A stretch of DNA of 64,000 nt from CAWEBF01 sp963807235 (GCA_963807235.1 CAWEBF010000034.1:105341-169340); one strand, 5' to 3'. Positions 38,247 through 48,486 are shown, counted from the stretch's first letter. Made by a program: numbers and translations. The notes: a model not told the origin generated them from the sequence alone.

Positions 38247-40550
38247 ATGACGTTCCTGTTCGTCGTCAAGCAGAAGAAGAACGTCGACACGTTCGAGGGC
38301 GTGATCGACGCGCTGCTCGAGGGCGGCCACACGGTCAAGCTCGCCGTCCAGCAGCGCGACGAGGAGCGCGATCGCCGGCTGCTGGAGAGGTTCGCCTCGC
38401 CGCGGTTCGAGCTGGTGTCGCCACCGGACGGGCGAGGCGATCGGTGGCGATCCGCCGCGCCGCTCGTGCGGGCCGCGCGCGATCTGGCGCAGTACAGCCG
38501 TCCGAGTTACCGCGCGGCGTCGAAGCTGCGGCAGCGTGCCGCGGACCGGTTCCTGAAGGCGCTCGGCGCCGCGGGGCGGCTCGATTCCGAGGCAGTCTCC
38601 CTCGGGACGCAGACCTCGGAGACAGTGCGCTCGGCCCTCGAGCATCTGGAGCGCGCGATGCCGAGCGATGCGCTCCACGAGGAGTTTCTGGCGCGCCACG
38701 CGCCAGACGCCGTCCTGGTCACGCCGGGTGTGCACTTCGGATCCGTGCAGAGCGACGTGATCAAGAGCGCCCAGGCGCGCGGCATCCCGGTGTGGATGCT
38801 GCTCTTCAGCTGGGACAACCTCAGCTCCAAGGGGGCGTTGCACGTCGCGCCTGATCTGCTGTTCGTGTGGAACGAGCGCCAGCGTCTGGAGGCGGAGGAA
38901 CTGCACGACTTCCCACCGGATCGGGTGGTGGTCGTGGGCGCGCCGCGGTTCGATGGGTTCTTCGCGCTGCGGCCGCAGGTGTCACGGCACGCCTTCCTGG
39001 CGCCGCTGGGGCTCGATCCTTCGAGGCCGGTGCTGCTCTACGTGTGCTCCTCGCGATTCATCGCCGAGCGCGAGCTGCCGTTCGTCCGCCAATGGCTGGC
39101 GGCGGTGAGGGCAGGGCCCGAGCCCCTGCGCTCCTCGCATGTCATCGTGCGTCCTCACCCGGACATCGTGCTGGACCAGGAGAGTCCGGCGGAGACTGTT
39201 GCGTGGGACGGCCTTCCGCGGGCGACCGGTTGGGTGCAGCGCCCGTTCGACGATTCGGGCGCCCTCGTCCTGCGAACGACCTATGCCACGCCGCAGGCGT
39301 TCTTCGAGTGCCTGCATCATGCGGCGGCGGTGGTCGGCCTCAACACCAGCGCCGAGCTGGAGGCGGGCATCGCCGGCCGTCCTGTCCTCACGATGCTCTC
39401 GCGCGAGGCCGGGGCCGACGGCCAGCGCAGCACGCTGCACTTCGACTATCTGCTGCGAGAGAACGGCGGCTTCGTGGCCTGCGCATCCACGATTGCGGAG
39501 CACGTCGAGGCCCTGGCCGCGACGGTCGCGGAGCCGCCCGATCCAGCCGCCATCACCCGCTTCATCGGCGAATTCCTGCGGCCGCGCGGCGACCAGCCGG
39601 TCTCGCCGTTGCTGGCGCGGCTGCTCGTCGAGCGGGCGCGCCCGCACCGTCTCGTCGAGCAGGCGGAGGCCCCGCCCGTCTTGGCACCCGCCTCGGCGGC
39701 GGCCTTGAACGAAGCACCTGAGAACGTCGAGGCGCCGTCGATCGCCGCGCCGGGCAAGCTCCTGTCGGTGCACACGCCAGGCGCGGCCGCGCGGGTTCAC
39801 GTCACGCCCGAAACGCGCCGGTGGCGGCGCGCCGGCGTGCTGCATCTCGACCCCTTCGCGGTCGGCTGGCTCGCCGAGCGCATGCAGCCGGGCGACGTGC
39901 TGTACGACATCGGCGCGGGCATCGGCGCCTACGCGATCCTGGCGGCGATGGAGCGCGGCGGGCTGGCGGTGGCGTTCGAGCCCGGGTTCGCCAGCTTCAG
40001 CCGCCTCTGCGACAACCTGCTGCTGAACGGCTGCTATCGCAGCGTGATTCCGGTGCCGGCGGCTCTTTCCGATCGCACGGGCCTGGCCGAGATGGTCTAT
40101 CCCCACACGCCCGGAGAAGACACACACGCCGTGACCGAACGCCGCTGGCGCGCGCGGCTCGACCGCGTCGAGTCGCGATACACGCAGCCGGTGTGCGCCG
40201 ATCGCCTGGACGACCTGGTGGCCCGCCAACGCCTGCCCGCGCCGCACGTGGTGCGCGTCAACGTGCGGAAGGCCGCGGACCGCGTGCTGGCTGGCGCGGC
40301 GAATGTCCTCGGCCAGCCGCAGGTGCGATCCGTGCTGGTGTCAGTGCCCGACGAGTCGAGCGTGGATCCGATCCTGCGGGCCGTGGAGGGTCTGGGCTTT
40401 TCTCACACGCTCTCTCCGGCTGGCGGCGGCTTCGACGCATCCTTGTGTCTCGTGCGAAGCGGCCCGGTGCGCCGGCATCCGCTGCAGGCCGTCCGCCGCG
40501 CGGTGGCCGGGCTGCGGTCGGGGACCGGACGCGTGGTTCGCCCCCGCTGA
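38247..40550 (+). CDS. Fusion: GT-B-like glycosyl/glycerophosphotransferase plus FkbM methyltransferase
   Basis: A 767-residue two-domain protein. Residues 1-480 have a GT-B-like fold: FLFVVKQKKNVDTFEGVID at the start, GIPVWMLLFSWDNLSSKG, VVVVGAPRFDGFF, RPVLLYVCSSRFIAERE and SHVIVRPHPDIVLDQ, then VVGLNTSAELEAGIAGRPVL, similar to CDP-glycerol glycerophosphotransferase or UDP-GlcNAc-epimerase-like transferases. Residues about 500-767 are an FkbM methyltransferase (VLYDIGAGIGAYAILAAME, AFEPGFASFSRLCDNLLLNG). The second domain is paralogous to the stand-alone gene just upstream. Intact over 2.3 kb. Probably builds and methylates a surface polysaccharide. Confidence 0.83.
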   Translation: MTFLFVVKQKKNVDTFEGVIDALLEGGHTVKLAVQQRDEERDRRLLERFASPRFELVSPPDGRGDRWRSAAPLVRAARDLAQYSRPSYRAASKLRQRAADRFLKALGAAGRLDSEAVSLGTQTSETVRSALEHLERAMPSDALHEEFLARHAPDAVLVTPGVHFGSVQSDVIKSAQARGIPVWMLLFSWDNLSSKGALHVAPDLLFVWNERQRLEAEELHDFPPDRVVVVGAPRFDGFFALRPQVSRHAFLAPLGLDPSRPVLLYVCSSRFIAERELPFVRQWLAAVRAGPEPLRSSHVIVRPHPDIVLDQESPAETVAWDGLPRATGWVQRPFDDSGALVLRTTYATPQAFFECLHHAAAVVGLNTSAELEAGIAGRPVLTMLSREAGADGQRSTLHFDYLLRENGGFVACASTIAEHVEALAATVAEPPDPAAITRFIGEFLRPRGDQPVSPLLARLLVERARPHRLVEQAEAPPVLAPASAAALNEAPENVEAPSIAAPGKLLSVHTPGAAARVHVTPETRRWRRAGVLHLDPFAVGWLAERMQPGDVLYDIGAGIGAYAILAAMERGGLAVAFEPGFASFSRLCDNLLLNGCYRSVIPVPAALSDRTGLAEMVYPHTPGEDTHAVTERRWRARLDRVESRYTQPVCADRLDDLVARQRLPAPHVVRVNVRKAADRVLAGAANVLGQPQVRSVLVSVPDESSVDPILRAVEGLGFSHTLSPAGGGFDASLCLVRSGPVRRHPLQAVRRAVAGLRSGTGRVVRPR

Positions 40551-40572
40551 AATGCGGTAAGGTTTGAGGGTC

Positions 40573-42542
40573 ATGTCCGAGCCGAAGGTTTCTTCAGAAA
40601 TCGCCAACCTGCTGCAGGAAGACCGCACGTTCGCGCCGGCGGAGGCGTTCCGCGCGCAGGCCAACGTCGTGTCGGAGGATGTGTACGCGCAGGCCGAACG
40701 CGATCCCGAGGCGTTCTGGGCGGGCTTTGCCGGCGAGCTCGAGTGGTTCACGCCGTGGACGAAAGTGCTGGACTGGCAGCCGCCCCACGCGAAGTGGTTC
40801 GTCGGCGGCACGTTGAATGTGAGCGTGAACTGCGTGGACCGTCACGTTCGCGGGCCGCGCCGGAACAAGGCGGCCCTCATCTGGGAGGGGGAGCCCGGAG
40901 ACCGCCGCACCCTGACCTACTTCGATCTGTACCGGCAGGTCAGCCAGTTCGCCAACGTGCTCAAGTCGCTCGGCGTCTCCCGCGGCGATCGCGTGGCCAT
41001 CTACCTGCCGCTCGTGCCGGAGCTGGCCATCGCCATGCTGGCGTGCGCGCGCATCGGCGCGGTGCACTCCGTGGTGTTCGGCGGCTTCAGCTCCGAGTCC
41101 CTGCGGGACCGCATCAACGACGCGCAGGCCACGCTGCTCATCACGGCCGACGGCGGGTGGCGCCGTGGGCAGGTGGTGCCGCTGAAGCAGATGGCCGACG
41201 TGGCGCTCGAAGGCACGCCGTCGATCAAGAACGTCGTGATCGTCCAGCGGATGCAGGGGGCGCCCGCGCCGGTGCACGTGAAGGAGGGCCGCGATCACTG
41301 GTACCACCGGCTGATGCAGGACGCCTCCTACGACTGCGAGCCCGAGCGCATGGACGCCGAGGCCATGTTGTACACGCTGTACACCTCGGGCACCACCGGC
41401 AAGCCCAAGGGCATCGTGCACACGACCGGCGGCTATCTGGTGGGGACCTACGCCACCACCAAGTGGGTGTTCGACCTCAAGGAAGACGACGTCTACTGGT
41501 GCACCGCCGACATCGGCTGGGTCACAGGCCATAGCTACGTCGTCTACGGTCCGTTGTCGAACGGCGCCACCGTGGTGATGTACGAGGGGGCGCCCGACTG
41601 GCCGCAGAAGGACCGCTTCTGGGAGATTGTCGAGCGCTACGGCGTCACCATCTTCTACACGGCGCCCACGGCCATCCGGGCGTTCATGAAGTGGGGCACC
41701 GAGTGGCCGGCCCGGCGCAACATGTCCACGCTGCGCCTGCTGGGATCGGTGGGCGAGCCCATCAATCCGGAGGCGTGGGTCTGGTATCACCGCTTCATCG
41801 GGGGCGAACGCTGTCCCGTGGTGGACACGTGGTGGCAGACCGAAACCGGCGCGATCATGATCACGCCGCTGCCGGGCATCACCAGGACCAAGCCCGGCTC
41901 GGCCGCGCGGCCGTTTCCCGGCATCAAGGCCGAGATCAAGAAAGAGGACGGCTCGAGCATCGAAGGCGCGGGCGGCGGGCTGCTGACCTTGACGCGGCCG
42001 TGGCCGGCGATGCTCCGCGGCATCTACGGCGACCCGGAGCGGTACGTGACGCAGGTACCTGGAGCCGCTGGACACCCGACGTGTACGTCACGGGGGACGG
42101 AGCCAAGCGCGACGCCGACGGCTTCTTCTGGCTGCTCGGCCGCGTGGACGACGTGCTGAACGTCGCGGGCCACCGCATCGGCACGATGGAGGTCGAGAGC
42201 GCGCTGGTGGATCACCCCAGCGTCGCCGAGTCCGCCGTGGTCGGCCGCCCGCACGAGATCAAGGGCCAGGCCGTAGCGGCCTTCGTGACGCTGAAAGAAG
42301 GCACGAAGGGCGGCGAAGGCCTGGTGGCGGAACTCAAGGAACACGTGGTCCGGAAGATTGGCGCCATTGCACGCCCTGACGACATCATCTTCACGGCCGA
42401 TCTGCCCAAGACACGGTCCGGCAAGATCATGCGCCGGCTGCTGCGCGACATCGCCGAAGGGAAGGCCCTGGGCGACACGACCACGCTGGCCGACCCCGGC
42501 GTCGTGGCCCGGCTGAAGGAACAGTACCAGGACGAGCATTGA
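40573..42542 (+). CDS. acs: Acetyl-CoA synthetase, frameshifted near 42053
   Basis: Activates acetate with ATP and CoA (AMP-forming ligase). About 655 residues, standard length. The N-terminal Acs extension (EAFWAGFAGELEWFTPWTKVL, KWFVGGTLNVSVNCVDRHV) is followed by YTSGTTGKPKGIVHTTGG (P-loop), DTWWQTETGAIMITPLPG (A5 motif) and, after the break, YVTGDGAKRDADGFFWLLGR and PKTRSGKIMRR with the acetylatable lysine. The break sits in CAGGTACCTGG near 42053, where CAGTACTGG would restore the family YWSRW sequence. ATG at 40573 chosen; a GTG 9 nt upstream is possible. Confidence 0.94.
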
Positions 42543-42555
42543 ACGAGGGGCTCAC

Positions 42556-42590
42556 GGGCCCCAGGCCCCAGGCTCCAGGCTCCAGGCCGG
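42556..42590. repeat. Heptad tandem array, GGCTCCA type
   Basis: GGGCCCC, AGGCCCC, AGGCTCC, AGGCTCC, AGGCCGG: five units, period 7 nt, between acs and the ABC ATPase gene. Confidence 0.8.
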
Positions 42591-42627
42591 AGGAACCCTG
42601 GCGCCCAAACCCACGTATCGAGAGAAC

Positions 42628-43314
42628 ATGGCGCTGATCGAGACCCGGGACCTGTGGAAGACCTATGTCATGGGCGAGGAGGAAATCCACGCCCTGAGGG
42701 GCGTATCCGTCGAGATCGACCGTGGCGAATACGTGGCCATCATGGGCCCGTCGGGCTCGGGCAAGTCCACGCTGATGAACCTCATCGGCTGCCTGGACAC
42801 GCCCTCCAAGGGAAGCTACCTCCTGAACGGCAAGATGGTCAGCGAGATGAACGACAACGAGCTGGCCCGCATCCGGAACCAGGAGATCGGCTTCGTGTTC
42901 CAGACCTTCAACCTGCTGCCGCGCGCCACGGCGCTGCAGAACGTGGAGCTGCCGCTGGTCTACGCGGGCGTCTCGTCGAAGGATCGTCAGGTGCGAGCCA
43001 AGGATGCCCTCGAGAAAGTGGAGCTGACGTCACGCATGACCCATCGGCCCAACGAACTCTCGGGCGGCCAGCGCCAGCGCGTCGCGATCGCGCGCGCGCT
43101 CGTGAACGGGCCGTCGATTCTGCTGGCCGACGAACCCACCGGCAACCTGGACTCGAAGACGGGCGCGGAGATCATGGCGCTCTTCGCGCGCCTGCATCAG
43201 GCGGGCAACACGATCGTGCTCGTGACGCACGAGGCCGACGTCGCGGCCTTCGCGCACCGCACGATCTCGGTGCGCGACGGTCAGGTCGAGAAGGACGTCC
43301 GGCGCGCCGCCTGA
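42628..43314 (+). CDS. ABC transporter ATP-binding protein (MacB/LolD type)
   Basis: A 228-residue ATPase of the type that drives MacB- and LolCDE-like exporters. Walker A GPSGSGKSTLMN, Q-loop FVFQTFNLLPRATALQNVELPL, signature LSGGQRQRVAIARAL, Walker B ILLADEPTGNLD and H-loop VLVTHEADVAAFA. The family hallmark Y at IGCLDTPSKGSYLLNG is present. No permease gene is adjacent: acs lies upstream and a convergent gene downstream, so its partner must be elsewhere. Start ATG at 42628. Intact. Confidence 0.92.
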   Translation: MALIETRDLWKTYVMGEEEIHALRGVSVEIDRGEYVAIMGPSGSGKSTLMNLIGCLDTPSKGSYLLNGKMVSEMNDNELARIRNQEIGFVFQTFNLLPRATALQNVELPLVYAGVSSKDRQVRAKDALEKVELTSRMTHRPNELSGGQRQRVAIARALVNGPSILLADEPTGNLDSKTGAEIMALFARLHQAGNTIVLVTHEADVAAFAHRTISVRDGQVEKDVRRAA

Positions 43315-43318
43315 CCGG

Positions 43319-45274
43319 TCACGGGCGATCGGTGGGACGCGCAGTCGGGTTGGCAAAGCGATAGACGGCGTAGTCCTCGTTCTCGAAAGTCTGTTCGAGC
43401 GGGATCGTGTCCGGGTGCGTATAGTTCTTGCGAACCAGGAAGTGCGTCCAGCCGTGGGCGCGTGCCGACGCGAGGATGTCGTCGCTCCATTCGTTTCGTT
43501 GCAGTGGCTGGTGCAGCTCCATGCGGGCCTTCGAGAACTCGAAGCGCTCGTAGGCGTAGTTGACCGCGAACGCCTGGTGACCGAAGAGCGCTGGCACCTG
43601 CATCTGTCGATTATCCCGGCTGAAACCACCGGCCGGATAGTGAAGGTCATTGGTGACAACCACCGAGCCACCCACCGGGATCGTCGCCAAGGCTTCGGCA
43701 ATCGATCGATTGTCGGCGAACTCGTGACCCTGCTCGGGTTCAAGGAGGAGCACCCCGAGGTAGCGCCCCGTGACGAGAACGGGTTGGATAATCGTGAGCA
43801 CGAGGAACGCGACGATCACCGCCCGTCGTAGCCGACCGAGCGCCGCCCAGCGGTCGCTGATGAACGCGAGCACGAAGGCGTGCAGCACGATCGTCGCCGG
43901 CACGAGCGCCTGTACCCAATCGTCGGTCGGTTGACCCGACCCGCCCGGGCGCGCATCCACGGAGCTCGTGAGGTTCACGACGACGAACGGCGCCAGCGCA
44001 AACAGCCACAACCACAGACTGCCTCCGGAGCGCCCGCTGCCCTTCGCCCATGACGCGAGGGCCACGGGTACGAGCACCCACACGAGATCGGCCGCCAGGC
44101 CGAGAAGTTGCTCGTGCTCTTGCGCCTGCTCCAGTTGAAAGAACAGCCACGGCGTCACCTTGAAGGTCTGCGTCACGGGAGGCAGCACGAAGAAGGCGAG
44201 ATAAGTGACGGCAAACGCAGCCGCCACAGCGATGGCTGGCGCGAGCGCGCGAGCACTCATGGTGAGCCCTCGGGATACCTGCACGAGAAAGAAGCCGGAG
44301 AGGAGTGCGACGCCAGCCGGCACCTTGACCATGATCGCCGTGCCAATGAGAAACACCGCAAGGCGCCAGCCGCGCGTGGGCGCGGTGGCGAGCGCCGCAA
44401 GGCTCGCCAGCACCACGAACTCCGCACCGACGTTATGGCCGACGATCGACGCCGCGCCCCAGACCTCGTAATTGGCGGTCAGCGTGTCGAGCGGTCCCAA
44501 CGAATCCTCGGACCACGCTTTCGCGAGGAGCGGGCCCACCACGCCCCAGAACCCATACCAAGGCGACGGCACGCGGAGCAGCAGGAGCGGCACGGCGATA
44601 AAGGACGCCACTGCTGGTCCGAGCGAACGCGCCACCAGGAAAGCAGCCGCAATGCTGCCCGCGGCCAAAAGGGGCAACACCACCAGAAACAGCGCGTGGT
44701 GGGCCGCCATTCCGGACGTCCGCGAGAGGAGCGCGGCCAGCCCGTGCACCGCGTAGTGGTACGGTGGCCGGCCGCCCGCGTTGCTCAGTGACTCGGGAGG
44801 ATAGACGCGCGTTTTCGTCAGGCTCTGCACCTTCTCGAGCGAGTACGGCGTGTCGACATGGAAGAAGACAGGTGGGAAGGCCCCGGGCGCCATCCGGAGC
44901 GCCGAGACGAAGATGGGGGCTTGCAACACGACCGCAAGAAACAGGGCGGCGGCGACGCCGCGAGACATCCGCCCGAGATTCGGGCGCGGCACGGTGAACG
45001 CCAGCCATCTGTGACTGGCCACCGCAGCGCCGACCGCTGTCGCCGGCCCGACGAACCACGGCAGTCCGAGAACCAGCGACAGCAGAAACACGAGAGCCGA
45101 CAGCAGCAGTCCCGCAATCAGTCGGACGAGTGCCCACGGAAGAACCAGGCGCGCGCCGGGCTCATCACCCCCGGGGACAGCTTCAGCTGCGACGGTGCGG
45201 GAATCGACCAGTAGTGAGCCAACCACCCAGCCCAGGACGTAGACGGACAGCAATCCGCCGATCGCGTGCAGCAC
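43319..45274 (-). CDS. Large polytopic membrane protein (glycosyltransferase-39-like architecture)
   Basis: About 651 residues with roughly a dozen membrane helices in the first 500 residues (GLLSVYVLGWVVGSLLVD, LLLSALVFLLSLVLGLPWFV, LFLAVVLQAPIFVSALRM). A loop with FFHVDTPYSLEKVQSLTKTRVYP and a soluble C-terminal part (VVVTNDLHYPAGGFSRDNRQ, AHGWTHFLVRKNYTHPD) resemble the layout of dolichyl-phosphate-sugar-type glycosyltransferases, but no catalytic motif is certain. GTG at 45274 starts the first helix; the frame is open upstream over argC. It ends 4 nt from the convergent ABC ATPase gene. Confidence 0.68.
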   Translation of the reverse strand: MLHAIGGLLSVYVLGWVVGSLLVDSRTVAAEAVPGGDEPGARLVLPWALVRLIAGLLLSALVFLLSLVLGLPWFVGPATAVGAAVASHRWLAFTVPRPNLGRMSRGVAAALFLAVVLQAPIFVSALRMAPGAFPPVFFHVDTPYSLEKVQSLTKTRVYPPESLSNAGGRPPYHYAVHGLAALLSRTSGMAAHHALFLVVLPLLAAGSIAAAFLVARSLGPAVASFIAVPLLLLRVPSPWYGFWGVVGPLLAKAWSEDSLGPLDTLTANYEVWGAASIVGHNVGAEFVVLASLAALATAPTRGWRLAVFLIGTAIMVKVPAGVALLSGFFLVQVSRGLTMSARALAPAIAVAAAFAVTYLAFFVLPPVTQTFKVTPWLFFQLEQAQEHEQLLGLAADLVWVLVPVALASWAKGSGRSGGSLWLWLFALAPFVVVNLTSSVDARPGGSGQPTDDWVQALVPATIVLHAFVLAFISDRWAALGRLRRAVIVAFLVLTIIQPVLVTGRYLGVLLLEPEQGHEFADNRSIAEALATIPVGGSVVVTNDLHYPAGGFSRDNRQMQVPALFGHQAFAVNYAYERFEFSKARMELHQPLQRNEWSDDILASARAHGWTHFLVRKNYTHPDTIPLEQTFENEDYAVYRFANPTARPTDRP

Positions 45275-45279
45275 GTGGG

Positions 45280-46247
45280 TCAAGCAGTGAGCGGCGAGCC
45301 GATTGCCTCGAGCCCCATCGTTTCCTCCACGCCCAGGTGGATGTTCATGCACTGCACGGCGGCGCCGCTGGCGCCCTTCCCCAGGTTGTCGAGCCGCGCG
45401 ATGAGCAGCGCCTGATCGTCGCCGCCGAACACGAAGATGTCCACGCGGTTCGTGTCGTTGCAGCCCTGCACGTCGAAGGCGCCGGCTGGCGATCGTCTCC
45501 GGATCGTTCAGCGGCATCACGCGCACGAAGCGTTCCCCCGTGTAGTAGTCGGCCAGCGTCTCGCGCAGCGTGCTCGCGCTCGTGCCGCCGGCCAGCTGTG
45601 ACAGCTGGAGCGGGCACGCTGACGGCCAGACCCTTGTAGAAGTTGGCGACGACCGGCATGAAGACGGGCGCCACCGCCAGGCCCGAGTGCGCCGTCATCT
45701 CCGGCAGGTGCTTGTGCGCGAGCCCCAGCGCATAGGGGCGCGGAGACGTCAGGCGCGCGTCGCCGCTCGTCTCGTATTGCTCGATCATCTTGCGGCCGCC
45801 GCCCGAGTAGCCGGTGATCGACGTGGCGGTCAGCGGAAAGGACGCCGGCAGCACCCCAGCCGCGACGAGCGGCCGTATGAGCAGGACGAACGAGGTGGCG
45901 TGGCAGCCGGGGTTCGCGATGCGCTTGGACTGGCGGATGCGATCGCGCTGATCGCGCGCGAGCTCAGGCAGGCCGAAGGCCCATCCCGGGTCGGTACGAT
46001 GAGCCGTCGACGCGTCGATGACACAGGTCGCCGGGTTCTCGACCATCGCCACGGCCTCGCGCGCAGCGGCGTCGGGCAGGCACAGGAACGCCACGTCCGC
46101 GGCGTTGAGCAGCCGCGCCCGCTCGGCGGCGTCCTTGCGCTTGCCGGGGTCGATGCTGAGGACGTCGATATCGTCGCGCGTGGCCAGCACCTGGCGGATC
46201 TGCAGCCCGGTGGTGCCCTCCTGACCGTCTACATAGACGCGCGTCAT
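45280..46247 (-). CDS. argC: N-acetyl-gamma-glutamyl-phosphate reductase (type 2), two frameshifts
   Basis: Reduces N-acetylglutamyl phosphate to the semialdehyde in arginine synthesis. This is the short ArgC type of about 320 residues. VYVDGQEGTTGLQIRQVLA binds NADP, and ANPGCHATSFVLLIRPL carries the catalytic cysteine. ITGYSGGGRKMIEQYE and AHKHLPEMTAHSGL follow. Breaks near 45614 (CCC run) and 45494 (GCCGGC) separate the frames; LADYYTGERFVRVMPLND and FGGDDQALLIARLDNLGKG complete the protein to 45280. No other arginine gene is in the window. It ends 5 nt before the start of the membrane protein gene. Confidence 0.9.
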
Positions 46248-46263
46248 AGGGTAAGAATAATGC

Positions 46264-46408
46264 TCAATTCACAATTCACAATTCACAATTCAGAAACTGC
46301 ATTGAGGCAGAACGCTCTCGCGAACGTTCTGCCGTGGCTGTTCCGGACCGAAGACGCCACGGCTGCAGTTCCGACTGACGTTTGTGAATTGTGAATTGTG
46401 AATTGTGA
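46264..46408. repeat. Heptad-armed foldback cassette K2
   Basis: Inverted AATTCAC-type arrays (46264-46293 and 46381-46408) form an outer stem. Inside, AACTGCA (46295-46301) pairs with TGCAGTT (46364-46370), and two further hairpins follow: GGCAGAACG/CGTTCTGCC (46306-46314 and 46325-46333) and GCCGTGGC/GCCACGGC (46331-46338 and 46356-46363, overlapping by three bases). The predicted shape is close to a three-way junction. It lies between the DUF1624 gene and argC. Confidence 0.78.
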
Positions 46409-46415
46409 TTTCCGT

Positions 46416-47608
46416 TCAGAGGTAGCTGAGAATTGGAGACTGGCTGCGCTTCTTGATTCCGGCGTACCAGCTGCACACGGGGTAGAGCGCGAGCACGACG
46501 GCCGCCCACACGAGATACACGACCCACAGGTCGTAGCCGTAGTCAGTGGGAAAGTCAGGTCGCGGGCCTCGCAGCGACGCCGGACGGTTCAGCAGGAAGG
46601 CGAACCGGCCGTAGCGCCACTGGGCAGCGACGAGCGCCACGGCGTGCAGGAGCGGCAGGTGCAGCAGGTAGTAGAAGAGCGGCACGCGCCCGAACACGAG
46701 CAGCGGGTTCGACGGCCGCGCCCGCACGCTTCTCGAAGGCCGCCAGCACCAGCAGCATCGGCCCCAGCGTCATCAGCAGGTACAGGAGCGACGGCGGATA
46801 CTTCTCGCAGTTCAGGAAGGATGCGAGCGTCAGCGCAGCTGATCGCTCGGCACGTCCACGGGAACGGGATCGCCATAGAGATTCGACCACCGCAGCACGA
46901 CGAACGCCGCAGTGACCCAAGCCCCAGCCGCAGCAGCAGGCGCCGCCGGCGGTCCGGCTCCAGGTCGAGTACTCGCCCGAAGCAGTAGCCGGCGCCCATG
47001 ACGCCGATCCAGGGGATCAGCGGATAGCGCGACCCGCACGCCCCACTCCAGGTAGCGGCCCCCGGACATGCAGCGAGCCGCCACAGCCAATGCGCGGAGC
47101 CGAACTGCTCCGGCCGGATGCCGTCGAGCGTGTTGTGCAGGACGACCATTCCGACGCTCACGACAAGCAGGGCCCGCCAGGGCAGCCAGACCAGCGCCGC
47201 GAGCGCGATCATCGAGGCGCCGAGCGCCCAGATCACCGCGAGCCCCCCGTCGGTCAGGTTGATGCCGAAATCCCATCCGAAGCAGCGCGACGACCGTCAG
47301 CTCCAGGAATACCAGCCACGAGTCCGCGCGTCCAGAGAAATCGCGACAGTTCGCTGGTCGAGCGGCCCGCGCCGCGCATACAGATACGCCGCGGTGCCGG
47401 CCAGGAAGATGAACGAGGGCGCGCAGAAGTGCGTGATCCAACGGGTGAAGAACAGCCAGCCGTCGGTTTGAGCCAGGTCTTCCGGGGCGAAGTGCTGGGA
47501 CTGATTGTGAAAGTAGTCCCTGACGTGGTCGAGCGCCATGATGACCATGACGAGGCCGCGCATCAGGTCGATCGAGTCGATCCGCGCGCGTGTCAGTGCA
47601 CCCCTCAC
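46416..47608 (-). CDS. DUF1624/heparan acetyltransferase-like membrane protein, several frameshifts
   Basis: A polytopic protein of about 390 residues. RIDSIDLMRGLVMVIMALDH and FFTRWITHFCAPSFIFLAG match the DUF1624 (heparan-alpha-glucosaminide N-acetyltransferase-like) N-terminus. The remaining helices are spread over all three frames: SWLVFLELTVVAL, WALGASMIALAALVWLPWRAL, RYPLIPWIGVMGAGYCFG, EKYPPSLLYLLMTLGPMLLVL, VFGRVPLFYYLLHLPLLHAVAL and a final VYLVWAAVVLALYPVC. At least five indels. The GTG start at 47608 overlaps the stop of the ABC ATPase gene (GTGA), so the genes are translationally coupled. It may acylate a sugar or lipid at the membrane. Confidence 0.8.
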
Positions 47609-48486
47609 ACCGCCGCCCAGTGGCCGGCGCCGATCTCGCGCAGCGGCGCGCCGTGAGTGAAGGACGCGGGATCCAGCTCGATGCGCCGGCGAGGTGCGTC
47701 GGGATCGAGCACGGGAATGGCACTGAGCAGCGCCTTTGTGTACGGATGCGTGGGGCTCGCAAACAGCGCGCGGGTGTCGCCCATCTCCACGATTCGCCCC
47801 CGGTACATCACGGCCACCCGATGGCAGATGTGCTCCACGAGCCGCAGGTCGTGCGCGATGAAGAGATAGGTCAGCCTGAGCTTCGCTTGCAGGTCCAGCA
47901 GCAGCTTCACGACCTGCGCCTGAATCGACACGTCCAGCGCCGATACGGCCTCGTCGGCGACGATGAGCGCGGGGCTGAGCGCCAATGCGCGCGCGATGCC
48001 GATGCGCTGGCGCTGGCCGCCGCTGAACTCGTGCGGATACCGATCGAGGTGGCCGCGCTCCAGCCCCACGAGATCGAAGAGCTCGGCCACGCGCGCGCGA
48101 CGCTCGTCTCGCGAGCCCAACTTGTGGATGACGAGAGGCTCCTCCACGATCTCGCGCACCCGCATCCGCGGGTTGAGCGACGAGTAGGGATCCTGGAAGA
48201 CGATCTGCATGTCGCGGCGCGCCAGCCGCAGCCGTTCTCGCGAGAACGACAGCACGTCCTCGCCCCGGAACCGGACCTCGCCCGCGGTGGGTTCCACGAG
48301 GCGCAGCACGCATCGGCCCGTGGTGCTCTTGCCGCAGCCCGATTCACCGACGAGCCCGAACATCTCCCCCTCGCCGATCGTGAAGTCCACGCCGTCCACG
48401 GCCTTGACCACGGTGGACGTTCGCCACAGCCCGCCCCCTCTGGTGAAGTGCTTGACGAGACCGCGCACCTCGAGCAACTGGCTCAC
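47605..48486 (-). CDS. Oligopeptide/dipeptide ABC transporter ATPase (DppF/OppF type)
   Basis: A 293-residue ATPase of the peptide-import family. Walker A VGESGCGKSTTGR, Q-loop IVFQDPYSSLNPRM, signature FSGGQRQRIGIARAL, Walker B LIVADEAVSALDVSIQ, and the C-terminal oligopeptide extension (SPTHPYTKALLSAIPVLDP). GTG at 48486 overlaps the stop of the DppD-like gene (GTGA). No binding protein or permease is adjacent, so the remaining transporter parts must be encoded elsewhere. Intact. Confidence 0.93.
   Translation of the reverse strand: MSQLLEVRGLVKHFTRGGGLWRTSTVVKAVDGVDFTIGEGEMFGLVGESGCGKSTTGRCVLRLVEPTAGEVRFRGEDVLSFSRERLRLARRDMQIVFQDPYSSLNPRMRVREIVEEPLVIHKLGSRDERRARVAELFDLVGLERGHLDRYPHEFSGGQRQRIGIARALALSPALIVADEAVSALDVSIQAQVVKLLLDLQAKLRLTYLFIAHDLRLVEHICHRVAVMYRGRIVEMGDTRALFASPTHPYTKALLSAIPVLDPDAPRRRIELDPASFTHGAPLREIGAGHWAAV

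Noticed and set aside
42628..43314. Assigning the ABC ATPase to a specific exporter (MacB or LolD)
   Set aside because: The two groups cannot be separated without the permease, which is not adjacent.
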